Below are positions 5,087 through 6,566 of a DNA stretch of 6,566 nt, piece after piece. Position numbers and translations under genes: made by a program. Below the pieces are notes generated by a model. That model did no database searches. It saw only the letters and a list, made by a program, of their open reading frames with translations, and had not been told where the DNA came from. This stretch comes from Victivallales bacterium (GTDB taxonomy: Bacteria > Verrucomicrobiota > Lentisphaeria > Oligosphaerales > Oligosphaeraceae): assembly GCA_017431185.1 (NCBI GenBank), contig JAFRLP010000289.1, forward strand, positions 1-6,566, read 5' to 3'. Numbering within the stretch: position 1 is the stretch's first letter; every line of letters starts with the position of its first letter.

Positions 5087-6205
5087 TTGCTGTCTCGTTT
5101 ACAGATTACGCGGTTTCGCAATTTTGACCAGGCGGAGGTTTCCCTTGCGCCTGGTTTTAATTGTCTGGTAGGGCGTAATGGGCAGGGGAAGACCAATCTT
5201 CTGGAGGCGGTCTATTATCTCTCGCTTCTGCGTTCCTTTCGCACCAGTGAAATCAACGACCTGCGCCAGTGGAAGGCCGCTCTCTTTTCCTTAAAGGCCA
5301 CGATTGTGGATTCCTCTGGCCTGGAGACGGAGCTTTTTGTCGGCTATGGCACGGAACGCAGGTTGAAAATCAATGAGACTCCCGTTTACCGCGCCAGCGA
5401 TTTCATCAACCAGTTCCTATGCGTGAGTTTCATCCCTGATGATTTGCGGCTTGTTCAGGGCGCGCCGCAGCTTCGCCGTCGTTTTCTGGACATAGCCGCC
5501 AGTCAGGCCTCGCCGGAATACCTGCGCCACCTTCAGGCTTACCAGGAGGGTCTGCATAGCAGAAATGTGATGCTGCGCAATCAGCAGAAATATCCCAGGG
5601 CGATGATTACCGCCTACGATAAATCCATTGCCAGAGAAGGGGCGTTTCTTGAATATGCCCGCAGGGATTTTGTCTGTCAACTGAATGGCATTCTGTCGGA
5701 ACAGTCTCCAATCCTGCTTCAGGATGACAGGAGGATTTCACTCAAATATCTTTCGCGCATCAATGGGATACTGCTACAGGAAAGCAATGGAACGCAAGAG
5801 GAATTGGAGCAGTTGCTCCTGAAAACACTCACTGAGAACTACCAGCGTGACTGTGTGCAGGGATATACCACGGCAGGTCCGCACCGTGCCGATTTCTCCT
5901 GTCTTCTCGGAAACGTCTCCATGCAGCGGTATTCCTCCCAGGGAGAGTGTCGCCTTGCCTCTTTGGCTCTTCGTCTGGCCTGCCTCCGCCTGTTGGCTGA
6001 AAAACGCGGTTCAGGCTCGATTACCCTGCTGATAGACGATGTCATTGGCGAACTTGATTTCCAGCGACGCACCGCCTTTTTTAACATGATTTCCGGCCTT
6101 GGACAATGCCTCTTCGCCTGCACGGAACTCCCCCCTTCCCTTCCCCGTCCAGATAGAGTCATCAAAGTATCGGCTGGAAGTCTTATGGTCTCCGAAAGCC
6201 TCTGA
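5087..6205 (+). CDS. recF: DNA replication and repair protein RecF
   Basis: RecF is an SMC/ABC-type ATPase that, with RecO and RecR, loads RecA at single-strand gaps and stalled forks. The 372-residue protein has Walker A GRNGQGKTN (29-37), the GPHRADF segment (264-270), the ABC signature YSSQGECRLASLALRLA (282-298), and Walker B with D-loop LLIDDVIGELD (314-324), including the paired acidic residues. Length is slightly above the E. coli protein (357). The start is TTG at 5087, 3 nt after the dnaN stop. Only a weak GTGGA (5076-5080, overlapping the end of dnaN) precedes it, which suggests translation coupled to dnaN. MLSRLQITRFRNF is a normal RecF N-terminus and supports this start. No clear terminator follows. 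Confidence 0.98.
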   Translation: MLSRLQITRFRNFDQAEVSLAPGFNCLVGRNGQGKTNLLEAVYYLSLLRSFRTSEINDLRQWKAALFSLKATIVDSSGLETELFVGYGTERRLKINETPVYRASDFINQFLCVSFIPDDLRLVQGAPQLRRRFLDIAASQASPEYLRHLQAYQEGLHSRNVMLRNQQKYPRAMITAYDKSIAREGAFLEYARRDFVCQLNGILSEQSPILLQDDRRISLKYLSRINGILLQESNGTQEELEQLLLKTLTENYQRDCVQGYTTAGPHRADFSCLLGNVSMQRYSSQGECRLASLALRLACLRLLAEKRGSGSITLLIDDVIGELDFQRRTAFFNMISGLGQCLFACTELPPSLPRPDRVIKVSAGSLMVSESL

Positions 6206-6241
6206 AATTGATTTTTTCAAGTAATAAAGACATTTATTGCC

Positions 6242-6566
6242 ATGCTACTAAGGTCATCTTCTTTTTTTTCCAGTCCTGCGTTGCCAGTCAGGTTATACCG
6301 CACTTTCGAAAGTCATGCGCTGGATTGGCATGACCATGAATTTGTTGAAATCGCCATTCTGTTTGAGGGAGAGGCGACTTACGAGAATGATTTCACCTCA
6401 GAGCATGTCATTGCCGGTGATGTCATGGTGATTCCCCCTGGTGGAAAGCACCGCTATTATAACGAACAGAATGTTGTTCTGATGAATTTGTTGTTCAAGC
6501 ACGAACAACTGCCATTCCCCGATAACAGTATCCGTCATCATCCTGGTTTCATAGCCCTGTTTGGCA
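6242..6566 (+). CDS. AraC-family transcriptional regulator, N-terminal sensing domain (partial, cut by window edge)
   Basis: The frame is open from ATG 6242 to the right edge, giving 108 residues. It reads as the cupin-like sensing domain of AraC-type regulators: LDWHDHEFVEIAIL (27-40) with the usual W-H-x-H-E-x-x-E pattern, a conserved G43, then AGDVMVIPPGGKH (58-70), the G-D-hydrophobic-IPPG-x-H turn. Such domains usually bind a sugar or another small effector. The C-terminal helix-turn-helix domain would lie beyond the window. The start lies 37 nt after the recF stop, with no visible ribosome site; in-frame TGA at 6209-6211 rules out an ATG, GTG or TTG start further upstream. Its target genes cannot be seen. 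Confidence 0.8.
   Translation, partial: MLLRSSSFFSSPALPVRLYRTFESHALDWHDHEFVEIAILFEGEATYENDFTSEHVIAGDVMVIPPGGKHRYYNEQNVVLMNLLFKHEQLPFPDNSIRHHPGFIALFG

Noticed and set aside
6203..6240. Possible terminator after recF
   Set aside because: Only a short A/T stem (TGAAA/TTTCA) is present and no GC stem with a T-run, so read-through towards the AraC gene is possible.
1..6566. tRNA, rRNA, CRISPR array or insertion sequence
   Set aside because: No cloverleaf-like sequence, regularly spaced repeats, transposase motifs or terminal repeats were found on either strand.

Overview
The window is a piece of bacterial chromosome, moderately GC-rich in its genes, with DnaN (sliding clamp) and RecF side by side. 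The organism cannot be named from sequence alone. My low-confidence guess is the Lentisphaerota/Verrucomicrobiota neighbourhood. It rests on the gene mix: an sn-glycerol-1-phosphate dehydrogenase-like enzyme next to an alkaline-phosphatase-superfamily protein, and an AraC/cupin regulator following recF.

Layout, left to right. Positions 1-274 hold no confident gene; there is a possible 3' end of a rightward gene (3-95) and a perfect GC-rich hairpin (58-77). Positions 275-3622 hold a leftward three-gene set, read in the order SIS-domain sugar-phosphate isomerase (2960-3622), glycerol-1-phosphate dehydrogenase-like enzyme (1570-2889) and divergent alkaline-phosphatase-superfamily protein (275-1558). 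The second and third genes are 11 nt apart. The first and second are separated by 70 nt that carry a stem-loop just upstream of the second gene's ribosome binding site. Positions 3623-3991 are a long intergenic region with a good sigma70-type promoter for the leftward genes, two inverted repeats, a symmetrical pair of DnaA-box-like 9-mers, and an AT-rich tract leading to dnaN. Positions 3992-6205 are dnaN and recF, 3 nt apart. From 6242 to the right edge is the N-terminal part of an AraC-type regulator, cut by the window.

Functionally, the right half is the replication/repair module dnaN-recF. The inverted TTATCAACA boxes plus the roughly 73% AT stretch make the region before dnaN a candidate chromosomal origin or DnaA-controlled promoter. 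No dnaA is adjacent; the neighbour on that side is the divergent metabolic operon. The left half looks like a small sugar- or polyol-phosphate pathway: a ketose/aldose phosphate isomerase, an NAD(P)-dependent reductase of a phosphorylated substrate, and a phosphatase/phosphodiesterase-fold protein. The phosphatase-fold protein keeps the nucleophile threonine but lacks several usual metal ligands. Its substrate and the pathway product cannot be read from the sequence.
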